Below are positions 19,531 through 30,491 of a stretch of DNA of 64,000 nucleotides, one piece after another (position 1 is the first letter of the stretch; the number at the start of each line of letters is the position of its first letter). The translations under genes were made by a program, and so were the position numbers. Under the pieces are notes generated by a model. It was not told the DNA's origin. It made no database searches and saw only the letters and a list, made by a program, of their open reading frames with translations. Where the stretch lies: NCBI GenBank assembly GCA_016713335.1, contig JADJPH010000101.1:93076-157075 (forward strand). Direction: 5' to 3'. The DNA comes from Candidatus Fredericiella danica (lineage in GTDB: Bacteria; Chloroflexota; Anaerolineae; Caldilineales; Caldilineaceae).

Positions 19531-19559
19531 TTGGTTGAGGCGCACAGCCGTGCTAAAAT
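19531..19559 (+). promoter_or_regulatory. Extended -10 promoter of the helicase gene, probably leaderless
   Basis: TTGGTT, 17 bases ending in TGC, then TAAAAT (19554-19559). The ATG of the helicase is six bases further on, at 19566. The transcript should therefore begin at or beside the start codon, with no room for a ribosome site. Confidence 0.55.
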
Positions 19560-19565
19560 CGATGT

Positions 19566-22084
19566 ATGTCCACTCAGCGCCGCCACGTGCCCGATGCACC
19601 CAACGATCTCATCTATACCCCGATCGATGACGAAGAACCACCTTATTTCGCCACCGACGAGGTAGATCCATTTTTCCCTTCGCCCCACCCCGCGGATTTA
19701 TCTGATTCACCGCTGCCAGACCAGGAAATGCAAGACCTGCTCAACTGCGATCTTGGCGCGCTCTTCGGTCCCGACGGCCCATTGGCGCGCCAATTGGCGT
19801 CCTATGAGTTGCGCCCCTCACAAGTCAGCATGGCCGAAACGGTAAAAACCGCGATCTTGACCCATCAGCACGCATTGGTGGAGGCGCCCACCGGCACCGG
19901 GAAGTCCATCGCCTATTTGATTCCCGCCATTCTAAGCGGGAAGACGGTAGTGATCTCCACTGCCAACAAATCGCTCCAGGCGCAACTGTTCCAGAAAGAC
20001 ATCCCCTTTCTCCGGCAGGTGCTGGGGCGCCCAATCACGGCAGTCGTCGTCAAGGGGCGGAGCAACTACATTTGCAATCTGAAATGGGACAAGGAACAGG
20101 TAGAGCAGAAAACCATCTCACTCTATGACCGTGAACATGATCAGATCAAGCTATTGCGAAGCTGGCTGGCTGAGACCACCACCGGCGATGTCGATGATCT
20201 GCCCTTTATGCTCAACGCCGATCTGCGGCCACGGATTGTCTCCTACCCGGATGACTGCCTGCACAGCGACTGCCGCTATGACGAGGACAATTGCTGGGTG
20301 AACCAGATGCGCGATGCCGCCGCGCAGGCCCAGGTCATTGTGACAAACCATCACCTCCTCCTCAATGCGCTCGAACTCGGCGTGGCAGGTGAACGCATCC
20401 TGCCACCGGCTGCGATCTATGTGGTCGACGAAGCGCACCACCTTGAACAGATCGCAACCGCCGTCTTCGAGACCGCCGTCACCGATTACACCGTTGAACA
20501 ACTCATGCAGCGCGCCCTGGTCAAGGAACATGTGCCGGAGAATGAGATCGATCAGATCCGTTTTCTCAACACCCTGGCCTTTCAGGAGGTCGCCAACCAA
20601 AACAGCGAAAGCGCCTTCCGGATTGAGGTTGAGTTGGAGGCCATGAAGCGACTGGGGGGCATTCTCGCCAAACTGGGCGGCCAATTGAAGCAGAGCAATC
20701 CGTATGCGGCTGCCATCACCAAGGCTGCAGAGCGTGGCGAACGCCCGGATGAGACCACCGCCCAGAACAATCGCTACTACGAACTGGCGATTGAGGCCAT
20801 CAACAGTGCAGCCACCAAGCTCCAAACAGTGGCGACGGCCAAACGCGATGAGTCGACCGTCCGTTATGCGGTGCGCGTCTTTGACCGCCGCTATGTGAAC
20901 ATCGAGGTACATGCCGCGCCGATTGATCCAGCCGGACTATTGGCGCAATATCTCTTTTACCCAGAGAACGATGACGGCGATCCCATTGACCGGACCGTGA
21001 TCTGCACCAGCGCCACGCTTGCCACGGACAGCCATTTCGCCCACTTTCGCGCCCGCTGTGGGGTACGCGACGGCGGCGTCGAAGCGGTCCTGCCGGCGGT
21101 CTTCGACTACCCCAACCAGGCGCTGCTCTACCAGCCCCCCTTGCCGGCCTACAACTACCGTGCCGCCAACGCCTACTACGATGCGGTCGCCGGCGAAATT
21201 GAACGCCTGCTCGAAGTGAGCCGGGGACGTACGCTCTGCCTGTTTACCAATTGGAGCGGGCTGCAGATGGTCAGTGCCCGGCTGCAGGCGGATGAGGCGG
21301 GCGTCGTCTGGCCGGTTCGCGCCCAGGGCGATGCCCCGCGCGATGCGCTTTTGACCTGGTTCAAGGAGACGCGGCATAGCGTGTTATTGGCGACACGGTC
21401 GTTCTGGGAAGGCGTCGATATCCCCGGCGACGATCTGAGCCTGGTCGTGTTGGACAAGATGCCCTTTCCGACTCCGTCTGACCCACTGCACGGGAGCGCA
21501 TGAAGGCCATCGACGACGCGGGCGGCAGTAGTTTTGCGGAGTACATGACGCCGTTGATGACGCTGGCTCTCAAACAGGGCTTTGGCCGGCTGATCCGGCG
21601 CAGCAGTGATCGTGGGGTCGTGGCGATCCTCGATGAACGGTTGACCAGCAAGGGGTATGGGCGCCAGGCGCGCCGCGATCTGCCCCCCGCCCGTTTCAGC
21701 AGGGAATTCAGGGATGTGCATCGCTTCTACCAGGATGCGCTCGAAACACGTGCGGAATTTGCCGTCAACGTCTGGGCGTGGCAGCCAGAAAAGGGCGGCG
21801 CAGGCATGCGTTGGCGTTGGCAACTGCTGCGCCTGCAAGATGGGAAGGCAGACCTGCAGGATGGCATTGCCAAAGAATTGAACGATCCTATCGCCGCCGA
21901 ATTGCACGCCGCCGCCCTCGGCCTCCAGGATCTGCATGACCGCATCCAGCGCGCAGGCCGAAAGCCGGAAGATTTTACGGTTGAGGTCAGGTGTAGTCCC
22001 CTGGCGGTTGCATTGAACCAGGCGGCAGCGCTCCCCGGACAGGCAACCTGGCGATCACTGCGCATGGTCCCTATACCACGCTAG
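19566..22084 (+). CDS. DinG/XPD-type superfamily 2 DNA helicase (one frameshift)
   Basis: This is an ATP-dependent 5'-3' helicase of the DinG/Rad3 group, normally used in repair of blocked forks or R-loops. Seen are Walker A APTGTGKS (residues 107-114), four cysteines (170, 231, 236, 243) placed like the Fe-S cluster ligands of the family, DEAH at 288-291, motif III-like TVICTSATLA, and the C-terminal helicase motifs (RSFWEGVDIPGD, then KQGFGRLIRRSSD). The frame breaks near 21490, between SDPLH and the RMKAIDD segment. Adding one base gives 839 residues, the normal size. An N-terminal 80-residue acidic segment precedes the helicase core. It stands alone, and the next gene is 110 bases away. 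Confidence 0.88.
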
Positions 22085-22193
22085 CCAACGTTGTGGGTGT
22101 GGCGAATCACCGCGTAGGGACACCGACTATGTTAAGATAGGACTCTGCTACATTGATTGACGTCGTGAGGCATCTGCACAGACAGGAGTCGTC

Positions 22194-23259
22194 ATGTCTT
22201 CCGAAACTCAGCCCGCTCCCAAAGCAACAAAAGTAGCGCCGCGCCGGGGCTCGGCTTTCGGTGGGCTGCTCTTCCTCGCCGCCCTCGCCGGTGGCGCGTG
22301 GCTGCTCTATCGCAACGGGGAAGACTGGCTGCGGTCTGTCCTGCTCTATCTATCCAGAGCAGGCTGGGCACGGTCGATCGTCACCAACTTCGGACCCGCC
22401 TGGGCAGTCGCCAGCCGCTTTGTGGCCGGCGAATCCGTCGACGAAGCCATTGCCGCCACCCAGCAACTCAATAGCCGCGGCCTCAGCGTGACGCTCGACT
22501 ATCTGGGCGAGAATGTGAAAGAAGCCGCCGAGGCCAATGCCGCCCGCGATCCAGATTCTGTTTCTGATCGGAAACCTCGACGCCGCAAAAGTCGATGCCA
22601 ACGTCTCACTCAAGCTGAGCCAACTGGGGCTCAAACTCGACGAAAACCTGGCCATCAACAACCTTCGGATGATCCTGGAACATGCCCGCAGCCGCAACCG
22701 CCGCGTCCGCATCGACATGGAAGAGGCCGCACTCGTTGACGTGACGCTGGACATCTACCGGCGCCTCCGCTACGGCGAGGGATTCTCTAATGTGGGCGTC
22801 GTGATCCAGGCCGCACTCTATCGCAGCGAGGCCGATGTCAAACAACTGATCGAAGAGGGAGCGTGGGTGCGGTTGGTGAAGGGCGCCTACAAAGAGCCGC
22901 CGGATATTGCCTTCGTCCACAAGGCCGACACAGACGCCAACATGGTCAAGTTGATCTACCTGCTGCTCAGCGAAACGGCCCGCAAAAATGGTGTCTACCT
23001 GGCCGTTGCGAGCCATGATGAGAAGGTCATCAGCGCCACCCGCGCCTTCGCATGGGAAACGAAGATTCCCAACACTGCGTACGAATTCCAGTTGCTCTAC
23101 GGCATCCGCCGTGACCTACAGGAACAGTTGGTGGCGGATGGTCACCTGGTGCGCATCTACGTGCCCTACGGCACCGCCTGGTATCCCTATTTCATGCGCC
23201 GGTTGGCCGAGCGCCCCGCCAATCTCTGGTTCTTTGTAAACAACTTCTTCAGACGATAG
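22194..23259 (+). CDS. Proline dehydrogenase with N-terminal membrane segment (one frameshift)
   Basis: This enzyme oxidises proline to pyrroline-5-carboxylate with FAD, the first step of proline catabolism. The PRODH core is clear: SVTLDYLGENVKEA, then DANVSLKLSQLGLKLD, RVRIDMEEAALVD, GVVIQAALYRSEAD, VRLVKGAYKEP and the final RIYVPYGTAWYPYFMRRLAE. The frame changes near 22555, in the stretch between NAARD and the FLIGNLDAAKVDANV part. The reading from the ATG at 22194 adds about 45 residues with one hydrophobic helix (GGLLFLAALAGGAWLLY) before the usual start of the domain, so the enzyme may be membrane-anchored. No P5C dehydrogenase gene is adjacent. The ribosome site is GACAGGAG, six to eight bases before the ATG. 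Confidence 0.87.
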
Positions 23260-23270
23260 GTTTGGACTGG

Positions 23271-23301
23271 TCATGCGTCACGAGTGACTGATGACGCATG
23301 A
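23271..23301. terminator. Hairpin between convergent proline dehydrogenase and phosphatase genes
   Basis: A 10-bp perfect stem (TCATGCGTCA with TGACGCATGA) and an 11-base loop lie between two convergent genes, without a T run. It may still end transcripts from both sides, but confidence is low. Confidence 0.35.
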
Positions 23302-23323
23302 CTCGTGCCAGGTGGCGTCGTTC

Positions 23324-23950
23324 CTACCGCGAGGTCAATGCCCCCGGCAAGTGATCCACCCGATTCAGGTAGCGCACCGCCACATGCCCGGTTTCGTCGA
23401 TGTCCACCCGGCTCACCGCCGTGTTGAGATGGCTGAAGTGAATGCATTCGTTGTATGGTTGGGCCGGCATGAGTAGTGCGTGGAACAGGTTATCCAGAAA
23501 CGTGCCGTGCGTGACAAGGACGATCGTCTCCTGCGGTTGCGCCACTGCCATGCGCAGCAACTCCCCTGCCACATTTTGGGCACGGACAAAGCACTCCTCA
23601 TCGCTCTCATACACCCCCATCCACCAGCCTTCTTCGGTCAGACCTGGGGCTTCAGCTTCAATACTTCGCTCATTGGCTGGGCCGTCTGCAACGCCCGCAA
23701 CATGGGGCTGACGTAGAGCGCACTGATTGGGTGCTCCCGCCCCACCCACGACATCCGCTCTGACTCCGGCGGCGCCGTCGCGGCCGCTTCACCAAATCGC
23801 TGCCCCAGGATGATGGCCTGCTGCTGCCCCAATTCAGTGAGCGGCGGCTCGTGAACGCGTTTCCATGTAGTAGTCGAAGTCTTTCGACGCCAGGTCGGCC
23901 AGCACGTTGTTGCCCGACTGGCCATGGCGAATCAACAGCACGCGCATCAT
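23324..23950 (-). CDS. Histidine phosphatase (phosphoglycerate mutase-like) family protein (two frameshifts)
   Basis: The protein starts at 23950 as MMRVLLIRHGQSGNN, with the catalytic RHG. It continues after frame changes near 23865 and 23640 through LTELGQQQAIILGQRFGE, SALYVSPMLRALQTAQPM and VLVTHGTFLDNL, which carries the second catalytic histidine. The reconstructed size is about 208 residues, normal for the family. The substrate is unknown, since these enzymes act on sugar phosphates, cobalamin precursors or phosphoproteins. Its start codon overlaps the stop of the aminotransferase upstream (ATG ATG with TGA inside), so the two are co-translated. Confidence 0.82.
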
Positions 23951-25120
23951 AGCCGCCCAGCCACTTTGGCGACGCGATCCAACATCTTCTCCAGGTCCGG
24001 TGTGCGTTCCGCAATGCTCATCCGGATGTGCCCCTCGCCGGCCGGTCCAAAGGCGATACCGGGCGTCGTCACCACCAGCGCCTCATCGATCAATGCCTGC
24101 GTCACTTCCAGACTGCTCTTCTTCATGTTGGTGAACTTGGGAAGACATAGAGGCGCCCTCCACCGGCGGACACTCGATCCCTGGGATCTCGTCAAACGCA
24201 TCAAGCACCAACTTACGGCGCTGGTCATACACCGCAACCATTTCCTTCACGCAGGCTTGAGGACCCGTCAACGCGGCCGCACCGGCGGCCATGGTAAAGC
24301 TGGCGGCTGATTGGGCGCTGTGGGTCTGATAAATGCGCGCCAGACCGGTGATAGCCTTTGGCCCGGCCATCCAGCCCAGCCGCCAGCCGGTCATGGCATA
24401 GGCCTTGCTGAAACCGTTCACGATGATGGTGCGCTCGGCCATCCCCGGTTCCGCGCCAAGGCTATAGTGGCGATGACCGTCGTAGATGATGTGTTCATAG
24501 ATTTCGTCGCTGATGACATAGAGGTCATGTTGGGTCGCCACATAGACGATCGCATCGATCTCCGCCCGCGTCAGCACGCGGCCAGTCGGATTATTTGGGC
24601 TGTTGACCATCATCACTTTGGTCTTCGGGGTCACATAGCGTTCAAGCAGGTCGGCGCTGACCTTGAACTGGTTGTCACTCGCAAGCGGGACGCGGACAGG
24701 CACGCCCCGCTGCAGACTCACCATGGGACCATAACTGACCCAGGATGGATCCAGCAGCAACACTTCATCGCCCGGATCGAGCATCGCCGCAAGCGCAGCA
24801 AACAGCGCCCACTTCGCGCCCGGCGTCACCATGATGTTCTCCGGGGCAATGTGATGCACATTATTCTCGGTCTTGAGTTTCTCAATGATTGCCTTCAGCA
24901 GCGCCGGCGTGCCAAAAGAGGGCGGGTAGTGAGTGTCACCCGCCTCGATCGCCGCATATCCTGCTGCAACGATGTGCGCCGGAGTGTCAAAGTCGGGCTC
25001 ACCCCCGGCAAGGCTGACCACATCTTTCCCAGCGGCTTTGAGATCGCGGCCGCGCTGCATCATGGTCGTGGTTGGCGAGGGCGGTACTTCTTGGAGCAAG
25101 CTCGCAAGCGGTTTCATCAT
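23947..25120 (-). CDS. Class I PLP-dependent aminotransferase (aspartate aminotransferase-like, one frameshift)
   Basis: This fold-type I enzyme transfers an amino group using pyridoxal phosphate. The motifs are VVSLAGGEPDFDTP, NSPNNPTGRVL, YVISDEIYEHIIYDG and the PLP-binding lysine in NGFSKAYAMTGWRLGW. The C-terminus changes frame near 24150 and resumes with KSSLEVTQALIDEALVVTTPG. The total span is about 391 codons, as expected. The start at 25120 (MMKPLASLL) has AAAGG six bases upstream. Members of this group act on aspartate, alanine or aromatic amino acids, and the exact substrate is not evident. The phosphatase gene downstream overlaps it by four bases. Confidence 0.88.
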
Positions 25121-25293
25121 TTGCCTTTCATCCCTGAGCAAAGGGTCGATTTTTCGAATTGATCCCAGTATGCCACAATCAGGTGGCAACGCCGGAAAGC
25201 GCAAGATTGGGGAACAGCAGCCACATTGCAGGCGTTCCTTCAGTGCAGTATGGTATAATGCCTGGCAAGCAAGCCAAGCATGGGAGGGGCCGC

Positions 25294-25731
25294 TTGAGTG
25301 GTTTTCGGAAGCGAATCGGTTCGTTGCTGATAGCACTGGTGATCGCCAGCGTTGTAGGTCTGGGTGTGCCGGCCGGGCCGTCTTTCACATGGCAGCCAGT
25401 GCGCGCTGCAGAGGAGGCCCAGTCAAACGGCGGCATCTCTGAATTTCGTGCAACGCCTGCGCGTTTGCGCGGACGCATCGAGTTGAGTTGGAAGTTCACC
25501 GGTAAGCCGTTCACCGGGTCTTTTGTGGTTGAGCGGTCCACCAATGGGGGCGCATGGCGCGCAGTGTCCGCGTGCGTCCAGCCATTCGATGAGAGCGCCA
25601 CAAGCTACGGTTGTGCAGACACCGGTCTAACCAGCGGCACCCGTTACGCATATCGTGCCTGCATCTCTTCGCGTGGCGCCACCTGCACCAAGACCAGCGC
25701 GACGAAGGCAATCGCCGTCAAGGCGCCATAG
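25294..25731 (+). CDS. Small secreted protein with a fibronectin type III-like domain
   Basis: This is a protein of about 145 residues with a signal sequence (LLIALVIASVVGLGVPAG) and a single beta-sandwich domain (ISEFRATPARLRGRIELSWKF at its start and GTRYAYRACISS near its end) resembling fibronectin type III. A TTG at 25294 is taken as the start because GGGAGG lies six bases upstream. A longer in-frame reading to 25159 crosses a TATAAT box (25254-25259) and was rejected. The last 88 bases overlap the convergent WD40 gene. Its function is unknown, and a surface-binding role is only inferred. Confidence 0.65.
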   Translation: MSGFRKRIGSLLIALVIASVVGLGVPAGPSFTWQPVRAAEEAQSNGGISEFRATPARLRGRIELSWKFTGKPFTGSFVVERSTNGGAWRAVSACVQPFDESATSYGCADTGLTSGTRYAYRACISSRGATCTKTSATKAIAVKAP

Positions 25732-28256
25732 ACGTATCGGAGCGAAGCACTGTCGCCCGACGCAGGCAGGTCCGGACAGGTCTTCCTGTATGTGGTGGCA
25801 TCGGTCGGGAAGAACTGTCGCCACTCTTCTGCACTCAGGTTGCGTCCTGCAGTGCGACAAGCCTCACGAATCAACTGATCAACACTGAGCGTCCAGCGTT
25901 GCACCGTGCCCCCCGCACCACCACTCACCACCCAACGGTTGCCGGGGCCAAATGCCACCGAGTTGATACTGCCACCGCTTGTGCGCAGTTGATCCGGCGC
26001 GGCGGCCGGATCCGTCGTATCCCACAGCACCACCATGGCATCGGCGCCAGCGCTCGCCAATAGCCGCCCATCCTGGCTAAACGCGACCGCATTCACCTCG
26101 TTGCGGTGCCCGCGCAATGCCGCAGGGTCAATTGCCAACGCCGCCGCATTCCACACCCACACCGCGCCATCCTCGCCTGCCCCTACGAGCCAGGCGCCCT
26201 CCGGCTGATAGGTGACGCCCAGGAGACCTTCTGCTGGGCCTTCGAGCACCGGACCGGGACTGCCATCATCAGCCCCCCAAAGACGCAACAAACCGTCACG
26301 CCCTGCGCTGGCAACCGTGGCGCCATCCGGGCTGAAGGCAACCCCCATCACGGCGTCGCTATGGCCGCTGAGCGTCCGCTCCACAGTTAAACTGGCAAGA
26401 TCCCACAACTGGACCGTGGTGTCATCGCCGGCAACTGCAAGCCGTCGTCCATCTGGACTGACCGCCAGCCCGTTGATCTGCCCGGCCCCCGGCGTGAGGG
26501 TGGCGAGCAACTTGCCATCCACGGTTGACCAGACCTGGACCTTCCCATCCTTTGTGCCCGTGTACAACCGCTCCCCATGTGAATCGGCAGCCATGACGGT
26601 GAATGCCCCCCCATCGCTTTGCAGCGTGAAGAGCAGCGCGCCAGAATCTAGATCTCTGAGTTCCACTTGAGGCGCGTCGACGCCGGCAATGGCCAGGCGG
26701 GCGCCGTCGGCAACAACGCCCAGTTCGCCGACGGCGCCCGCCGTCGCCAGCAGCACGTGTGGCTCGGCAAAAGGCTGGCGCGCGTCCCAAACGCGTACGG
26801 TGTGATCATAACTGGTCGTCGCAAAACGGCTGTTTCCAGGTGTTCCTGCCAGCAAATTGATGGTGCCGTCATGCCCGCGCAGCACGAGTGGATTGGCTGC
26901 CGGGTTCAGGTAGTCCCACAGCCGGACGGCGCCGTCGTACCCTGCGCTTGCCAAAAGCGTGCGGCTGGCCGCCGGCACAAAGGCAAGACCACGCACATTG
27001 GAACGGTGGCCGCGCAAAATAAAGTTCTGGGTCGGTGCAGCTACGTTCCAGATTCTGATCGAGCCATTGTCGTCCGCGCTGGCAAGCCAACGGCCATCCG
27101 GCGCGAAGGCCAATGCATACACCCCAAGTTCATGGCCAATGAGCGGTACGGATGGCGATGGCCGATTCTGCATGTTCCAGAGCATGACCTGACCGGTTGC
27201 GCCGCCACTCGCCAGCCAGTCTCCTGTCGGGCTGAAGGTGAGGGTGTTCACATAGTCGGTGTGGCCGCGCAGGATTTCGACAGGCGCATCGCTGTCTAAG
27301 TGCCAAAGCCGCACGGTGGCATCGTTGCTGCCGCTGGCGAGTAACTCCCCAGCAGGACTAAAGGCCAACGTGTTGACGTCCGCCGTGTGACCTGCCAGCC
27401 GCTGTGGTGTTGTCAATTCGCCGGCGTTTGCCGCCGCCGGCCAGAGCCAGACTTCCCCGCCGGCGCCTGCACTGGCAAGCCGCCTGCCATCGGGGCTATA
27501 GACAAGATCATAGATCGGTCCAGGATGGCCTGTCCGTTCAATTGGCGCTTCAGCAAGCGCATCGACGCGCCAGAGCCTGACGACACCGTCTTCACCAGCA
27601 CTGGCAAGTTGATTGCCGTCGGGTGAAAACGCCAGGCTCCATAGAGGCCCCGCATGCGCCTCAACCAGTTGCGCCGCGCCGTCCACCGCCTCAAGATCCC
27701 ATACCCGAATCCCGCCGGATTCATCACCGACCGCAAGATAGCGCCCGTCAGCGCTCAGTGCCGCAGCAGTCATGTTGCTGGCGCTACCGTTCAAGGGCAG
27801 GCCGCCCGTGGCGCCCAGGGCATCGCGCAAACTCTGCACCGTAATGGAAAGCGGGGGCTCTCCGGCATTGCGCTGCACCTGCACCGCTTCAATTGCCAGC
27901 AGCAGGGCCGCTTGTGGCGTCGACTCCAGCGCCTGGCTGGCATTGCCCGCCAGTTGTGTCGCCCGGATGATCCGCACCAGCGACTCTGTCTGGCGCTCGG
28001 CGGCGTCAGCCCGTTCCTGGTTCGATTGGGCGCTGGTCACCGCGTTAGAAACTTGTTAAGCGGCTGCGGCTGCGGCCGCTTGCGCCGTTGCGGCGACATC
28101 CGCCTGTAGTTGGGCGACGCCCGCGTTATAACGCGCCACCTGCAGTAACCCAGCCGCAAACGCAATTGCAGCCAGCAATGCCACGGTAAGTCCCCCAACC
28201 GCCCAGTGCCATTGATTGCCGGCAGGCGGCGGGGTGGGTTCGGGGCGACCATTCAT
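25644..28256 (-). CDS. Membrane-anchored WD40 repeat protein, interrupted by an in-frame TAA
   Basis: From the ATG at 28256 the protein has a membrane helix (about residues 15-38), a Gln/Ala-rich coiled-coil-like stretch, and about a dozen WD40 repeats such as LWSLAFSPDGNQLASAGEDG and VNTLAFSPAGELLASGSNDA, forming one or two beta propellers. The C-terminus has a short alpha region and a hydrophobic stretch. A TAA at 28056-28058 sits in the same frame, between the coiled-coil and the repeats. Translation could restart at the GTG at 28040, or the T may be a sequence error (a GAA codon would fit). Such repeats usually serve as scaffolds for protein complexes. The 5' end overlaps the pseudouridine synthase tail and the 3' end overlaps the convergent secreted protein, so both ends need checking. 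Confidence 0.72.
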
Positions 28257-29130
28257 GGCGGGGGATCTCACAAAATTCCTGAAACTCACCCGGAAGGGGT
28301 GCAACAAAGATCCGTTGCGAACCAGCCTCCGTTGCCGGCAAGCGTAATTCACGGGCATGCAGCATCAGTCGCTGTGCTGAGCGCTGGCCATAGATCCGGT
28401 CGCCGACGATTGGCGCGCCCATATGCGCCAGTTGTACGCGCAACTGATGCGTTCTACCGGTCGCGGGCCACAACACCACGACCTGAAAACCGCCCTGGGG
28501 CGCCAAAACTCGATAGCGCGTGATCGCGCGCTGCCCCCCCCTGGCGACGACACACATGTGATCGGAACGGCGCGGATCGGGCGCGAGAAACGTATCAATC
28601 GTGCCAGTCGGGTCCAATCGATTTGGCGCAGAAACTACCGCGACGTACTCCTTCTCCACCAAACGGCCCTGGAAGGCGTGGGACAGCATCTTTCGTGCGG
28701 TTGGCGTGCGCGCAAGGAGCACCACTCCCGAAGTATCGCGATCCAGGCGATGCGCCAGCGTCACCGGCCCAAACTCAGCGGCAACCAAATCACATAGATT
28801 CGGCGCCTGCCGATGGGGCGGCGCCTCAGACAGCAGACCGGCCGGCTTGTTGACGGCAAGCAACTGTTCCTCCACCGCAATCAACCATGCTGCTTCCATC
28901 GCGAACACGCCGGCCGGCTTCTCTTCCGGCCGGCGTGCCAGTCTAATGTGATCCCCGCGGTTCACCTGCCAGGAGGAAAGCCAAACGATCCGATCGTTGA
29001 CGCTGACCTGACGAGCACCGATCAATTGTTGAACCGCTTGCCTGCCCCAGGTAGGGAAGCGCCGGCGCAGGTATTGATCCAGCCGGAGCGGGTGTTCGAG
29101 TTCTCCCACCACGATCTCGGTGCTCGGCAC
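28126..29130 (-). CDS. RluA-type RNA pseudouridine synthase
   Basis: This RNA-modifying enzyme has an N-terminal S4 domain (about residues 15-75, RLDQYLRRRFPTWGRQAVQQ) and an RluA catalytic domain. The catalytic aspartate lies in HRLDRDTSGVVLLAR, and the motifs LLAVNKPAGLLSE, GRTHQLRVQLAHMGAPIVGD and LMLHARELRLP complete the fold. The start is a GTG at 29130. Homology ends near PLPGEFQEF (about base 28270). The following 45 residues, including GWSPRTHP-like sequence, overlap the 5' end of the WD40 gene and look like read-through, so an indel may hide the real stop. Target uridines may be in 23S rRNA or tRNA and cannot be told from the sequence. Confidence 0.85.
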   Translation of the reverse strand: MPSTEIVVGELEHPLRLDQYLRRRFPTWGRQAVQQLIGARQVSVNDRIVWLSSWQVNRGDHIRLARRPEEKPAGVFAMEAAWLIAVEEQLLAVNKPAGLLSEAPPHRQAPNLCDLVAAEFGPVTLAHRLDRDTSGVVLLARTPTARKMLSHAFQGRLVEKEYVAVVSAPNRLDPTGTIDTFLAPDPRRSDHMCVVARGGQRAITRYRVLAPQGGFQVVVLWPATGRTHQLRVQLAHMGAPIVGDRIYGQRSAQRLMLHARELRLPATEAGSQRIFVAPLPGEFQEFCEIPRHEWSPRTHPAACRQSMALGGWGTYRGIAGCNCVCGWVTAGGAL

Positions 29131-29218
29131 TTTGCACTCCCTCCGGACGAACCGCCAGCTAAGCTGTCATCCGCGCCCAGGGCGGTGCACAGTTCATGAC
29201 TGGCAGGCTACGTTGTCC

Positions 29219-30426
29219 TTACGCAGGCACGCTCTTCAGCACGGCCGCAATCGCAGCACACAAGTAGTCCATGTTGGCAGCGGTCATGCCTGCCACGCTG
29301 ATCCGCCCGCTGCCAACAATGTAGATGGCATAGCGATCGCGCAGCGCCTTGACCTGATCAGGGGTCAGACCGGAGAATGAGAACATGCCGCGCTGCTGCG
29401 CAATAAACGAGAAGTCGCGATCGACACCCTGTTCGTGCAGGGATTCAACAAAAGGCTGCGCATCCCGTTGATCCGATCGCGCATGTCGGCCACCTCGGCC
29501 TCCCATTGCGGTCGTAGCACCGGATCGTTCAGGACTGCGGAGACCACGATCGCACCGTGTGCCGGCGGATTGGAGTAGTTCGCACGGGCAACACGCTTAA
29601 TGTGACTGATGGCGACATCGGTATGTGCAGAGGTTGCCGTCACAACCGTCAGTGCACCGACACGCTCGTTATAAAGCCCGAAATTCTTCGAGTACGAGCT
29701 CGCCACCAGCAGATCCGGACAGCGCCTGGTCAGTTCTTCCAGCCCCACCGCATCCTCGCGCAGACCCACGGCAAAACCTTGATAGGCAAAGTCCACCAGC
29801 GGCAACAGATTGCCTTTGGCCAGCACCTCGCCGACTTCGGCCCACTGCGCGGGCGACAAATCCACCCCGGTTGGATTGTGGCAGCAGCCGTGCAGCACAA
29901 CGATGTCACCGGCGGGAATCTGTGCGAGTGCGGCCAACATCGCCTCGTACTTTACGCCATTCGTCTGCTTATCAAAATAGGGATAGGTAGCCGTCTTTAG
30001 CCCGGCAGCGTTGAAGACCTGCGGGTGATTCGGCCAGGTCGGATCACCCAACCACACTGTGCGGGCGCCAATCGTCGAGACAAGGAAGTCCGCCGCCACG
30101 CGCAAAGCGCCGGTGCCGCCTGGCGCCTGGGCAGTGACTGCTCGCCCGCTGCTTAGCAGTGGATGGCCCGCGCCAAACAAAAGCTGTTGCGTTGCATGGT
30201 CAAATTCTGGTTGACCATCGATCGGCAGATAATTCTTCGTATTCTCAGACTGAAGCAACCTTTGTTCCGCCGTCTTGACCGAGGCCAAGACCGGCGTCTG
30301 GCCATGCGCATCCTTGTAGACGCCCACACCCAGGTTCACCTTCTTCGGATTCGGATCCTTCTTAAACGCTTCGGTCAACCCGAGGATTGGATCCGGCGGT
30401 GCAGCCGCAATTGATTCCAGTAGCAT
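29219..30426 (-). CDS. Aspartate/aromatic aminotransferase (one frameshift)
   Basis: This is a second PLP-dependent transaminase, of the AspC/TyrB subgroup that makes aspartate or aromatic amino acids from 2-oxo acids. The motifs are VNLGVGVYKD, APGGTGALRVAADFL, VLHGCCHNPTGVDLS, LVDFAYQGFA and the PLP lysine in SSYSKNFGLYNERVGAL. After a frame change near 29463 the C-terminus continues with FSFIAQQRGMFSFSGLTPDQV and ends AVLKSVPA at 29219. The span is one base short of 403 codons, so a single deleted base explains it. It is a single gene between adenine deaminase and RluA on the minus strand, 65 bases after ade. Confidence 0.9.
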
Positions 30427-30491
30427 TTCGATACCCTCTTTCCCACAAAGCGGATAATTAAAACGAATTCGCTCAATCAGACACAGTGTTA

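Noticed and set aside
21480..21500. Programmed frameshift in the DinG-like gene.
   Set aside because: No slippery heptamer with a downstream structure was seen, and similar breaks occur in many unrelated genes here, so sequence error is simpler.
28126..28260. The C-terminal 45 residues of RluA as a true extension.
   Set aside because: They lie in the start of the WD40 gene, match no family and probably result from a missed stop.
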